Positions 38,651 to 48,500 of a stretch of DNA of 50,110 nt are shown here, in pieces (within the stretch, counting starts at the first letter, position 1; each line of letters starts with the position of its first letter). The notes beneath the pieces were generated by a model. The model searched no databases. It worked only from the letters and a program-made list of their open reading frames with translations, and was not told the DNA's origin. The stretch covers positions 1 through 50,110 of the forward strand of contig CANIBP010000049.1 in NCBI GenBank assembly GCA_947466075.1, read 5' to 3'. Position numbers and translations under genes: made by a program. This stretch comes from Verrucomicrobiaceae bacterium (lineage in GTDB: Bacteria > Verrucomicrobiota > Verrucomicrobiia > Verrucomicrobiales > Verrucomicrobiaceae).

Positions 38651-41386
38651 TTATTTCATCCGCAGCACCAAGCGCACGGCATCAAGGCGGAGATTCGTTG
38701 ATGCAATGGCGGCAGCAAGTGCATCTCGCTGATCGCTCAGAGCGGTGATCTCTTCACCACGGACGTGCGGATTGCGGGACTGCAAATCTTGGAGGCGGGC
38801 AATTTCGTCGTCGAGGTGTTTGCGCATCGTGGTAAGGGCGCGTTGCTGGAGGATCTTCAATTGCGACTCGGCTAGCTGTTGGGCTTTGCCGAGCATGGTA
38901 GGCATCAGTTTGTGGCGGACGGTTTCGTTTTCGACGGTGCGGGTGGGATCGCCGGGGGTGAGTTTGGCGCGGGTGAAGACGGAATCAGCGGTGAGATCGC
39001 GGCCTTGATGGTCGATAGCGATGCGGATGGGCGTGGCAGGAAGGAAACGGGACGCGTGCAAGGCTGGCGGGGCGATGCATTCGGCAATGAAGCTGGCTTG
39101 CAGCACCAAACCTTCGCCACCCGAGGCTTTCCAGAAGGCGAAACCGGCATTGCCATCGTGAGATCCGAGCAAGACATCGAGAGCGCCGCAGACGAGCGGG
39201 TGATCCCAGGTGAGGAAGGCTTCGTGCTCGCGGGAGAGGGCGCGTTCGCGGTCGAAAGTGAAGGTGAGGCCTTCATCGGGCAACGCCGGAAGTGCGTCGG
39301 TGATGAGATTGTCGGGACGAATGAACCAGGTGCGATTGGTCATCTCCTCGACGTGCATGCCGAAGTGATCGAGCAGGCGAATGAAGAAGCGCTCGAAGTC
39401 GAGACCGGCATCGACATCGCGAATACGCTCAATCAAGCGCGCAGCAAGGCGTGGCTTGCAGGAATTGAGTTCAAGGAGGCGGTTGTGGCCGCGTTCGAGC
39501 TTTTTCCGCACTTCGAGGCGCAGTTTGCTGCTGCGTTTGATGAGGCTGTCGAGTTTGGCGGCATTAAACTTGGCGCAGAGGGCTTCGATTTCGTCCGAGA
39601 AGCTGTGGAGGAGCTGCGTGGCTCCCTGAAGGCTGTGTTCGAAGGCATCGAGGCCTTCGTGATACCAGCGGGCGAGGATTTCACCCTCAGAACCCGCGAT
39701 GTAGGGCACATGGATGTTGATGGTGCCTTTCTGACCGATGCGGTCGAGGCGGCCGATGCGTTGTTCGAGGAGTTCGGGATCGCGTGGCAGGTCATACAAA
39801 ACGAGATGCTGGGCGAATTGGAAATTGCGGCCTTCGCTGCCGATTTCGGAGCAGATGAGCAGGCGTGCGCCTTCAGGATCGGCAAAGGCAGCGGCGTGGC
39901 GATCCCGCTGCATCAGGGTGAGGCCTTCGTGGAAGAGAACGGCATGCACGTTGATCTCACGCAACAGGCGCTCGTGGATGTCTTCAGCGAGTTTGCGGGT
40001 GCGGCAGATGAGCAGGACTTTGGCCTCACCGAGTTCGCGCAGAGTGGTGGCAAGCCAGCGGATGAGGGTGTCTTCAGGCGTCGAATTTGGCTCGACCTCA
40101 AGCAGCCGGGTATGGCATTGGCGCGGCGGGAATCCCTGGATGACGGCACGAGTGTTCCGAAACATGACGCGGCCGGTGCCGAATTCGTCGAGAAGATCGC
40201 CAACGAGGCGCTGGCGGGCCATTTCATCGCCTGCGGTGAGCTGGGCGGCATGTTGCTGAACGCGTGGAGAGTGGCTGGCAAAGAGTTGGTGGTCTTCTTG
40301 GCTCATGCTGCCGCCTTGCAGGATGCGATCGACCATTTGCGCCACCTGCTCGTAGCGGGTGGATTCGGCGAGAAACTCGTTCAAATCGCCGTAGCGGTCG
40401 GGATCGAGGAGGCGGAGGCGGGCGAAGTGGCCTTCGGCCCCGAGTTGCTGCGGCGTGGCGGTGAGAAGCAAGATGCCGGGAACACGTTGGGCGATGGCTT
40501 CGACGACTTGATAGGCCACGCCGGGTGTTTCGACGGTCCATTCGAGGTGGTGGGCTTCATCGACGATGAGGAGGTCCCAGGCAGCCTCGGCGGCCTGCTG
40601 CGCACGTTTGGACGAACCGCTCAGCAGGGAGAGCGGGCAGAGGACGAGTTGACTGTCGAGGAAAGGATTGCCCTCGGGATCGCCAGCTTCGATGGCGGCA
40701 CAGCGTTCTTCATCGAAGAGGCTGAACATGAGATTGAAGCGGCGCAGGAGTTCGACAAACCACTGATGTGGCAGTGCATCGGGCACGAGGACGAGGATGC
40801 GTGAGGCGCGGCCGGTGAGGTGGAGGCGGTGAAGAATGAGACCGGCTTCGATGGTTTTGCCGAGGCCGACTTCATCGGCCAGCAAGACGCGCGGGAGGAG
40901 GCGGCCGGTGACATCGGCTGCGATGGACATCTGATGCGGGATGGGATCGACGCGGCCACCGATGAAGCCGCGCACGGGCGAGGCCTGCATGCGGCAACGC
41001 CATTCAACGGCTTCGGCACGGAGGGCGAAGGTTGGTAGATCGTCGATGTTCGCAGCGAGGAGGCGCTGCTGGGGGCCACCGAGGCTGAGGGTGTCGGCGA
41101 GTTCGGACTCGGGAATGCTGCGGGGGCCGCAGTGGTAAGTCAAAACGCCGTTCTGAGAGGTGACGGAGGCGATGGGATACTTTGAGCCGTCACGGTGCGT
41201 GAGGGTATCGCCTGCTTGGAAACTGGCGCGGCGCAGCGGAGCTCCGTTGCGTGCGTAGCGGCGTTTTTCACCTGCCGCGGGGAAGCGTAGGTCAATGAAG
41301 TTGCCTTCGACGCTGGTGATGATGCCGAGGCCGAGTTCGGGCTCGCTTTGACTGATCCAGCGTTGGCCGGTTGCGGGGGATTCCAT
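38651..41386 (-). CDS. rapA: RapA-type Swi2/Snf2 ATPase (RNA polymerase-associated)
   Basis: 911 residues (E. coli RapA 968). The N-terminal ~90 residues are Tudor-like beta domains (MESPATGQRWISQSEPELGLGII). The Snf2 ATPase core has Walker A LADEVGLGKTIEAGLIL, DEAH-type LIVDEAHHLEW, LLLTATPQQ, and helicase C motif ARLLICSEIGSEGRNFQFAQ with DLPRDPELLEQRIGRLDRIGQ. The C-terminal ~350 residues are the RapA-specific region. RapA binds RNA polymerase and recycles stalled or post-termination complexes. The 195-residue secreted protein gene ends 12 nt upstream, so they are co-transcribed. Confidence 0.93.
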   Translation of the reverse strand: MESPATGQRWISQSEPELGLGIITSVEGNFIDLRFPAAGEKRRYARNGAPLRRASFQAGDTLTHRDGSKYPIASVTSQNGVLTYHCGPRSIPESELADTLSLGGPQQRLLAANIDDLPTFALRAEAVEWRCRMQASPVRGFIGGRVDPIPHQMSIAADVTGRLLPRVLLADEVGLGKTIEAGLILHRLHLTGRASRILVLVPDALPHQWFVELLRRFNLMFSLFDEERCAAIEAGDPEGNPFLDSQLVLCPLSLLSGSSKRAQQAAEAAWDLLIVDEAHHLEWTVETPGVAYQVVEAIAQRVPGILLLTATPQQLGAEGHFARLRLLDPDRYGDLNEFLAESTRYEQVAQMVDRILQGGSMSQEDHQLFASHSPRVQQHAAQLTAGDEMARQRLVGDLLDEFGTGRVMFRNTRAVIQGFPPRQCHTRLLEVEPNSTPEDTLIRWLATTLRELGEAKVLLICRTRKLAEDIHERLLREINVHAVLFHEGLTLMQRDRHAAAFADPEGARLLICSEIGSEGRNFQFAQHLVLYDLPRDPELLEQRIGRLDRIGQKGTINIHVPYIAGSEGEILARWYHEGLDAFEHSLQGATQLLHSFSDEIEALCAKFNAAKLDSLIKRSSKLRLEVRKKLERGHNRLLELNSCKPRLAARLIERIRDVDAGLDFERFFIRLLDHFGMHVEEMTNRTWFIRPDNLITDALPALPDEGLTFTFDRERALSREHEAFLTWDHPLVCGALDVLLGSHDGNAGFAFWKASGGEGLVLQASFIAECIAPPALHASRFLPATPIRIAIDHQGRDLTADSVFTRAKLTPGDPTRTVENETVRHKLMPTMLGKAQQLAESQLKILQQRALTTMRKHLDDEIARLQDLQSRNPHVRGEEITALSDQRDALAAAIASTNLRLDAVRLVLRMK

Positions 41387-41398
41387 CCGGGCGTGGCG

Positions 41399-41986
41399 CT
41401 ATGGCTTGTCTTTTTTGCCGAAGAGACGGCCAAAGAAGGATTTTTTCTGTGGTGGCGCGGGCGCTGGCTGCGGAGCGGTATTGGGACCCTGCTGTGGCAT
41501 CGCCTGGCCGGGAGGCGCGGTGGTTTGCGTAAAATCGATGACGCCAGGCTTGATTGAGGGAGCTGCGGATGGATTGACATTGATGACTTTGGGGGGCTTC
41601 GCTTTGCCATCGGTGCCGTATTCGTAGAGCACCTGCTGGTAGCACTGGCCCTGGAGGTTAAAGGAACGCATTTCCTTGGCGCGGCGAAATTCATCGAAAT
41701 AGACCTGCGAACGAGCGACGAGGTTGCCGCGGCCGTCATAGACGTGGCCCTGGGTGGGCAGGCCTTGCTCGTTGAGGAGGTAGTGTTTCTTGCTGATGAG
41801 GGCACCGCCGGCGTTGTAGGTGGACTGGGTGAGTTCGTTAGTGGTCCTGTCCATGACGCTTTCGGTGTGCGATTTGTCATCGTGGTAGGTACTACGGGCA
41901 AAAATGGGTGTGGCCGCTGGAGCAGCGGGCTGCGCGGAGGCAGATGTCAGCCAAAGAAGGACAAAAAAAGCAGAGCAGGATTTCAT
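41399..41986 (-). CDS. Small secreted protein with YD/MORN-like repeats
   Basis: 195 residues from ATG 41986; the frame continues to 42355 through the region upstream of GAF, but MKSCSAFFVLLWLTSASAQ at 41986 is an obvious signal peptide. The mature N-terminal part has short Tyr/Asp/Gly-rich beta turns (SVMDRTTNELTQSTYNAGGALISKKHYLLNEQGLPTQGHVYDGRGNLV), like YD/MORN/RHS-type repeats that bind surfaces. Then a Pro/Gln-rich linker and a charged end (KKSFFGRLFGKKDKP). Function unknown. It ends 12 nt before the rapA start, so transcription is shared with an RNA polymerase factor, an odd pairing. Confidence 0.75.
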   Translation of the reverse strand: MKSCSAFFVLLWLTSASAQPAAPAATPIFARSTYHDDKSHTESVMDRTTNELTQSTYNAGGALISKKHYLLNEQGLPTQGHVYDGRGNLVARSQVYFDEFRRAKEMRSFNLQGQCYQQVLYEYGTDGKAKPPKVINVNPSAAPSIKPGVIDFTQTTAPPGQAMPQQGPNTAPQPAPAPPQKKSFFGRLFGKKDKP

Positions 41987-42067
41987 GACAGAAACGAAGA
42001 TGGCGCGAGAATAACGCCCGCACCGTGACCCGACAACGACAAATCCTAATTCCCAAGCCCTTCCACC

Positions 42068-42505
42068 ATGAGCACCACCGCTGATTTTTCCTGGACTGAT
42101 TTTCTCGCTCAGACGATTGCTGAATTCGGCTGCACGACAGGAACGCTGCATCGACTGGATCCTGCGGACAAACATCTCAAGTTGGTGGCCCATCAAGGCA
42201 TCCCAGAGGCGCTCATGCCCATCATCCAATCGATTCCAGTGGGCAAAGGCATCGCGGGCGTGGCAGCGGAACGGAAGGAACCGGTGGAAATGTGTAATCT
42301 GCAGACGGATACCTCCGGCGTGGCCAAACCGGGCGCGAAGCAGACACAGGTGCAAGGAACGCTGGCCGTACCCGTGATGGATGGCGAGCGCCTATGTGGC
42401 ACGCTGGGCATTGGCAAGCTGGTGCCGTATGATTTTACCAGCACGGAGAAAGAAAAGCTGCTGCACATCGGACACAGCATCTCAACGCGGTTGCTGCCGG
42501 GCTGA
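42068..42505 (+). CDS. GAF-domain protein
   Basis: 145 residues, essentially a single GAF domain: FLAQTIAEFGCTTGTLHRLDPADKHLKLVAHQGIPEALMPIIQSIPVGKGIAGVAAERKEPVEM, then GTLAVPVMDGERLCGTLGIGKLVPYDFTSTEKEKLL. This is the FxxxLxxxxxx.CxxGTLxxLDxxxxxLxLxAxxGIP....PxGxGIAGxxA pattern. GAF domains bind small molecules (cyclic nucleotides, NO, haem, flavonoids) or form dimers. There is no effector domain, so it works alone or with a partner. A Cys (C19) sits in the ligand-side FGCTTGT strand. Strong bidirectional terminator follows. Confidence 0.85.
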   Translation: MSTTADFSWTDFLAQTIAEFGCTTGTLHRLDPADKHLKLVAHQGIPEALMPIIQSIPVGKGIAGVAAERKEPVEMCNLQTDTSGVAKPGAKQTQVQGTLAVPVMDGERLCGTLGIGKLVPYDFTSTEKEKLLHIGHSISTRLLPG

Positions 42506-42515
42506 TGGAACGAGA

Positions 42516-42563
42516 TCACAAAAAACCGGTCACACCGCTGAAGGTGGACCGGTTTTTTTGTGA
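42516..42563. terminator. Bidirectional intrinsic terminator between GAF gene and the giant repeat gene
   Basis: A long stem: the outer arms 42516-42531 and 42547-42563 pair with runs of A on one side and T on the other, and the inner cacc/ggtg (42533-42536 with 42543-42546) closes a small loop with a one-base bulge. A/T runs on both sides mean it can stop transcription from both convergent genes. Confidence 0.9.
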
Positions 42564-42581
42564 ACTGTAACCAACTCCCGA

Positions 42582-45500
42582 TCAGATGGAGTTGGAACGA
42601 CGGCGACGGCGGAAGAAGAGGCCGAGGAGGCCAAACATCAACAGCAGCATACGGGAAGGCTCGGGGACTACGACAAGGATGCCGTTGGAAGCAAAGGCGC
42701 TGGTGTCCCAAGCTAGTCCTCCACCCAAAGTCGCCAAGTTAAAGTCACCGAAGCTACCCCCACTGGAGAATCCGGTCCCTAGGTTGAAGCCGGTCATACT
42801 CGCGGAACTCCAATCAATCAGGTTGAAGACCTGGCCATAATTGTAGGTAGGTGAGCCGCTTGTGAACACATGTACTTTACTGCCGCTATTCAGGGTGAGC
42901 GCGCCTGCGACATTGATGAAGTCATGGTTGCCCGCAGCGGAAGGAGCCACATCCCAGATCGCTTTTGCAGCAGCAGCATTGGCTGCGTTTGCACTCGCAC
43001 CGCCGAAGTTAGGATTAAAGAGATCGCCAGCCGTGTTGTAAGTAGATCCACCGAAAGTATAAACACCGTTCGTGAAGGTGACCAGAGTCGCCACAGTCGG
43101 GCTCGTAATTCCCAGATCGAGCATGCCGGAGTTCACCACGAGATCTTTGCCGATGGTCAGACTACCGTTGCTAGCCCCCAGCGAAGCGCCAGGCGCCAAG
43201 ATGCCCACATCACCACCGACTGAACCGATCGTCACCGTGCTTGATGCGCTGCCAAGGGTGACGCCACTCGCTGCAGAGAGAACGGCGGCATTCTGGCCGG
43301 TGAAGCTATTGGATCCAGCATTGTATGAGCCGAGTGTGCCGGAAGACTCAGCCACATTGATGGAGGACGTGCTCGTCTGGCTGGCGGCGAAGTGCAATTG
43401 ACCGTTGCTCACATTAGTGGTGCCAGAGTAGCTGCTTGTACCATTGAGCGTCATGCTGCCTGAGCCGGTTTGGGCGAAATTGCCTGCACCGGAGATAGCA
43501 CCGAAGTCGGTTCCTTGGGTAACTGCGTCCGTCTGGTTGACCGCAAAGGTGGCACCTGATCCCACAGAAATGGCGCTGGCAGTATTGAGTGCCCCCGTTG
43601 TGGTGCCGCTACCGAGTTGCAGTGTGCCGCCTGAGATGGTAGTCGCACCGTTGTAGGTATTGGCAGCAGAGAGAACCAAGGTGCCAAGGCCAGTCTTGGT
43701 TAAACCCGCAGTGCCACTGGCATTGCTAATGACGGCACTCACGGTGAGTTCGCTCGTTGTGCTGCTGCTGTCCGCAACCGCGAAGGTCCTTGTGGCGCTG
43801 CCAAGGTCCAGTTTGCCACTGATCGTGGAACCGAGCGGGTTGTTGGTGGCATCGTAGGTCAAATTGCCCGTGAGATTCAGAGTGCCAGCGCCGGTCGAGA
43901 CGTTGTTCACACTAGTGGCGGTCGCGCCGGCACCACCCAGAGTTAGGGAGCCAACCGTGGCGTTGAATCCGTTGAGGTTGAGCAGCGTTGTGCCGCCAAG
44001 TTGGTCGTTCACTGTGATCGCATTGCCACTCTTCACCGCATTGGTGATGCCAAACTTCAGTTCACCACCTTGAACGGCAGTGAGACCCGTGTAGTTGCTG
44101 GCGGCATTCAGCGTCAAGGTGCCAAGGCCATTCTTGGTAAATCCGCCAGTCGAGGAGCCGCCGACCGCCGATCCAAATACCACGGGAGAATTGCCATTGG
44201 TGTCGATGATGGCCGTCGATGTAGCGCCGATAGTGATGCGGCTAGAGACGTCCTGAGTATTAGCAGATGCATACTTCAGCGTACCTGTAGTGCCGGTGAA
44301 ATTGATCGCACCCGTTGTGCCCAGAGAACTACTACCGAAAGTCAAAGTGCCGGCACTGATGGTGGTGCCACCGCTAAAGACATTGGTGCCACTCACTTCC
44401 AACGTGCCACTGGTCAAGACCAAGGCTCCTGTCCCAGAAAGTCCGGTCAGCGTTGAACCTGAGCCGCCGCTGAAACGGAGTGTTGTACCAACCGTCACAG
44501 CAGCAGTACCACCCGTGAGACTGCCGGAACCGGCAGTGCCGATCTGCAACGTGCCACCGCCCGAAGCGATAGTCGTGGCACCACTGTAAGTGCTCGTGCC
44601 AGCGAGGGTCAGAGTGCCAAGACCTTGCTTAGTGAATGCTCCTGCCCCCGTCAGACCAGTGGCATAACTCACATTATTGCCATTGGTGTTGATGATTGCC
44701 GTGACTCCGGTGGTGATCGGCTGAATCTGAGAGGACACATCCTGGGTGTTGCTTGTGTCATACTGCAGCACGCCGCCGCCAAAGGTGATCGTCGAGCTAT
44801 CGAGCGAAGCAGCTGTGAACTTCAGTGTGCCGCCGTTGATCCTGGTCGCGCCAGTGTAACCCGTTCCAGTAATACTCAGTGTTCCCGTCCTCACCGTCAC
44901 ATTACCGGTGCCCGAAATGGTTGTGGAGGCCGAAGCTGTCGTGGTGTTGTAATCAAGTGTGCCACCACCCAAAATCACCGAGTTGCTACCCATGGCTGCT
45001 GCACCACCAGTGCCGATCTGAAGAGTTCCGCCGTTGATGGTCGTAGCCCCCGTGTAGGAGTTGTTTGCAGCGGACAGGATCAGAATGCCGAGTCCGTTTT
45101 TGGTGAACGCTGCCGTTCCGCTGTTAGCCAGAGCCGCAGCAAACGTGACATTATTATCATTGGTGTCGATGATACCAGTCGCTCCACCGCTGATGGCGAT
45201 GCGGTTCGACACGTCTTGCGTATTGGTCGAAGAGAACTTCAGGGCACCGGATGTGCCGGTGAAGGTGATGGAGCCAGTAGTGCCCAATGAGTTGTTGGCA
45301 AAGCCCAGTGTGCCACCGCCGATGGTTGTGGTGCCCGTGTAGCCGGTGTTGTTACCTGTCACATTGAGTGTTCCCAGAGTCATGGTCAGGTCACCTGCCC
45401 CCGTAAGGCTGGCAAGTGAAGATGCGGTAGCAGAGCTGGTGTTGAATATTAAACTGGTGCCACCGGCCAAGGAAGCGCCGCCACCGCCGGTGAGGTTGCC

Positions 45501-48500
45501 GGTGTTGCTGCCATCACCCACCTGCGCTGAACCAGCGCTAACCGTGGTCAGGCCGGTGTAGCTGTTAGCGCCGGCAAGGATCAAATTTCCGCCACCCAGC
45601 TTGGTCAGTCCGGCTGTGTTGGTGCCGTCGATTCCACCCGCGAAGGCTGTGGAAGCATTACCATTGGTGTCCAACATGATGGCGCTACCGCTGCTCTTGA
45701 TGCGGGAACCAATGTCTTGGATGTTGCCCGTGGCATACTGCAGAGTGCCGCCACCAAAGGAGATGTTGCCAGTTGTGCCTAAAGCTCCGCTGACAAAATT
45801 CAACGTCCCGTCATTCAGCGTGGTGGATCCAGTATAGGCATTGCTGCCACTGGTGAGCGTCAGGGTGCCTGTTCCCGTGGTGGTCAGGCCGAGAATCTTA
45901 CCACTGCCGCCGTCTACCAAGGTTCCTGCGAAAGTTTCGACAGTGCTACCGGTTGAGTTGACGGTCAGGTTCGCCGTGCCAGTGGCATTATTGGTGATAA
46001 CGCCAGCGGCACCGGAGAGGATGCCAACGCCCAGATTGTTGTTGTTCAAATCAAGCGTGCCACCGGTCATGACTAGGGTGCCTGTGGATGAACCCAGCGC
46101 GGTGGCGCTGCCTGCAATGATTGTTCCCGCATTGATCGTCGTGCCGCCAGTGTAGCTGTTGGCAGTATTGATGTTCACACTGCCAGTTCCGTTCTTCGTG
46201 AGACCCGTGGTGCCAGCGATGCCGCTGCCGTTGGAGGAATTCAGAATGTAATTCAACGAGCTATTATTAAACGTAACGCTCGATGGCAGAACATTGGACG
46301 GTCCAGCAGTGCCATCGGTGATATTAACCGTCGTCGTGCCAGTGGCCGTGTCATCGAACAAGACTTGGTCGGTGGTCAGGAAGTCGGTAGGTGTACCGGC
46401 AACCAGCAGCTTCCAGTTCTTGGAGCCCGCAATCGCGTTGGCACTCCATTCGCCGCTGGTGATTCCGGTCCAAACCGGTGAGTCACCAGTAATTAGCATG
46501 CGGATTTGACCGGTCGTGCCGAAATCCAAAGTCGGCGTCTGGCGCGCACCCAATCCCGCAGTCGTTGCATTCAATGCAAAGTCTGCATTCGTGATCGAAC
46601 CTGTGTATTCGATGAGCTTGTAGGAACTGCCGTTGACAAAGATATTGGTGCCTCCAACGGTGATCTTCACCGAGCCAGTTCCAGCGGTCACCAGACTATT
46701 GACAGTGCCGGCAGTTTTGAGAATGGCGGCGGTGACGCCACTGGTGACATCAGCGACGTTGATGAAGCCAGAATTGGTCGTGGTGCCTTGGAAGACCACA
46801 TTGCTCAAGCTCAGGGCGCTGCCGCCTCCAGCATTCGCTGTCAGGGTGCCGCCACTGGCAACCGTGACTTGCTGAGCAGCCAAATCACCCAACGTGCCAT
46901 TACCTCGGAGCACGCCGCCGTTGTTCACGACCACCGCTCCAACCGATCCCAACCCGCCGGTGACGTTTAGAACGCCAGCGATTCCGATGGTTCCACTGAA
47001 GCTGTTGGTAGCCCCGGTCACGTTAAGTGTGCCTTTAGTAATTGTGACTGATCCAGAACCGTTCAGGCCGTCGGCATCATTTAATGTCGTATTTGTCGCT
47101 ACGGCAGTGTTGATGTTCAGCGTTGCACCGGAACCAACTGATGCCGAATTGCTGGCGATGCTTCCGGTGGTGCCGTTGCCAACCTGGAGAGTGCCCGTGG
47201 TAACAGTAGTCGTGCCAGAGTAGCCATTGGCACCCGCTAGAATTAATGTTCCTGCACCAGTCTTGGTCAGACCTCCTGTGTTGCTGCTGGCCAGAGATCC
47301 AGCAAAAGTGGTCGTCGCATTGCCATTGGTATCCAGCGTAACAGCACTGCCGCTGTTTTTGATGCGGGACCCGATGTCCTGGGTGTTGCCCGTGGCAAAT
47401 TGCAAGGTGCCGCCACCGAAGGTGATGTCACCGCTGCCCAAGGCACCATTCGTGAAGTTCAGCGTTCCCACATTAATCGCCGTGCCGCCACCATAGGTAT
47501 TCGCCCCGCTCAAGGTTAGCGTTCCGCCCGTAGCCTTGATCAAGCTGCCGTTGGCACCAGCGATGATCCCGCTGCTGTTACCATCATTGATCGTGAGCGC
47601 CGTGGTGGCGAGGTCAATTGCCCCGCCGTTAAGAGTGCCTATGGAACTGGTGGCACCATTGAGGTTTAAGGTGCCGCTGGTTACCGTCGTAAACGTGCCC
47701 ACTGCGCCGACGGTCAGCGTGCCGGTGTCGAAGGTTCCAATTGTGGCGTTGTTCACGATGTTTGTTCTTCCTGCACCGGTCAGACTCGTAAAGTCAGTGG
47801 TTCCAGTCAGTGCAGTGAAGTTCAGACTGCTGGCAGCCGTGTTTGCATTAGTGACTGCGCCCAACGTTTGGTCACTATTGGCAAAAGCCGAAGTACCAGA
47901 AGCGCCGATGGTCAAATTGCTGCGAAATGCCAAATTGCCGATGCTGCTGACATTCAGTGCTCCTGCATTGACCGTCGTGCCACCATCGTAACCATTGGCT
48001 CCGCCCAACACCAGCGTGCCCACACCGGCCTTCGTCAGACCGAAAGTGGAGCCCGCAATATTTCCATTCACAATCAGCGTCCCACCGGTCACGGTCACTT
48101 GACGGCTGGTATTCATTGTCACTCCTCCGAAACCCATGTTGAGGTTTTGCGTTCCAGTGAAGACCGCATCAGCATTCCAGTTCTGAGCGTTGTTCGTGCT
48201 CAGGGTAAAGGCCCCGGCGCTGGTATTGTCAAAGACGCCGCCCGTGATGGTGAGCGCTCCCGAGCCGATGGCGGAGGCGTTGTTGATGTTCAATGAACCT
48301 GTCTGTAGGTTCGTGCCACCGCTGTAGGTGTTGGCACCGGACAAGGTCACTGTGCCAGACGTGCTCTTGGTCAGAGCGCCCGACCCACCGAGGATGGCGG
48401 AGATGGAGCCATTCTGCACCGCATAGCTGGAGCCGGAAAGCACACCGCTGGTGCCGGTAATCGAGCCATCCACCAAGGTGACAACTCCCACCGTGTCCGT

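Noticed and set aside
38879..40804. 641-codon plus-strand frame opposite rapA
   Set aside because: It is antisense to the clear Snf2 ATPase; long because of GC bias, with no recognisable domain.
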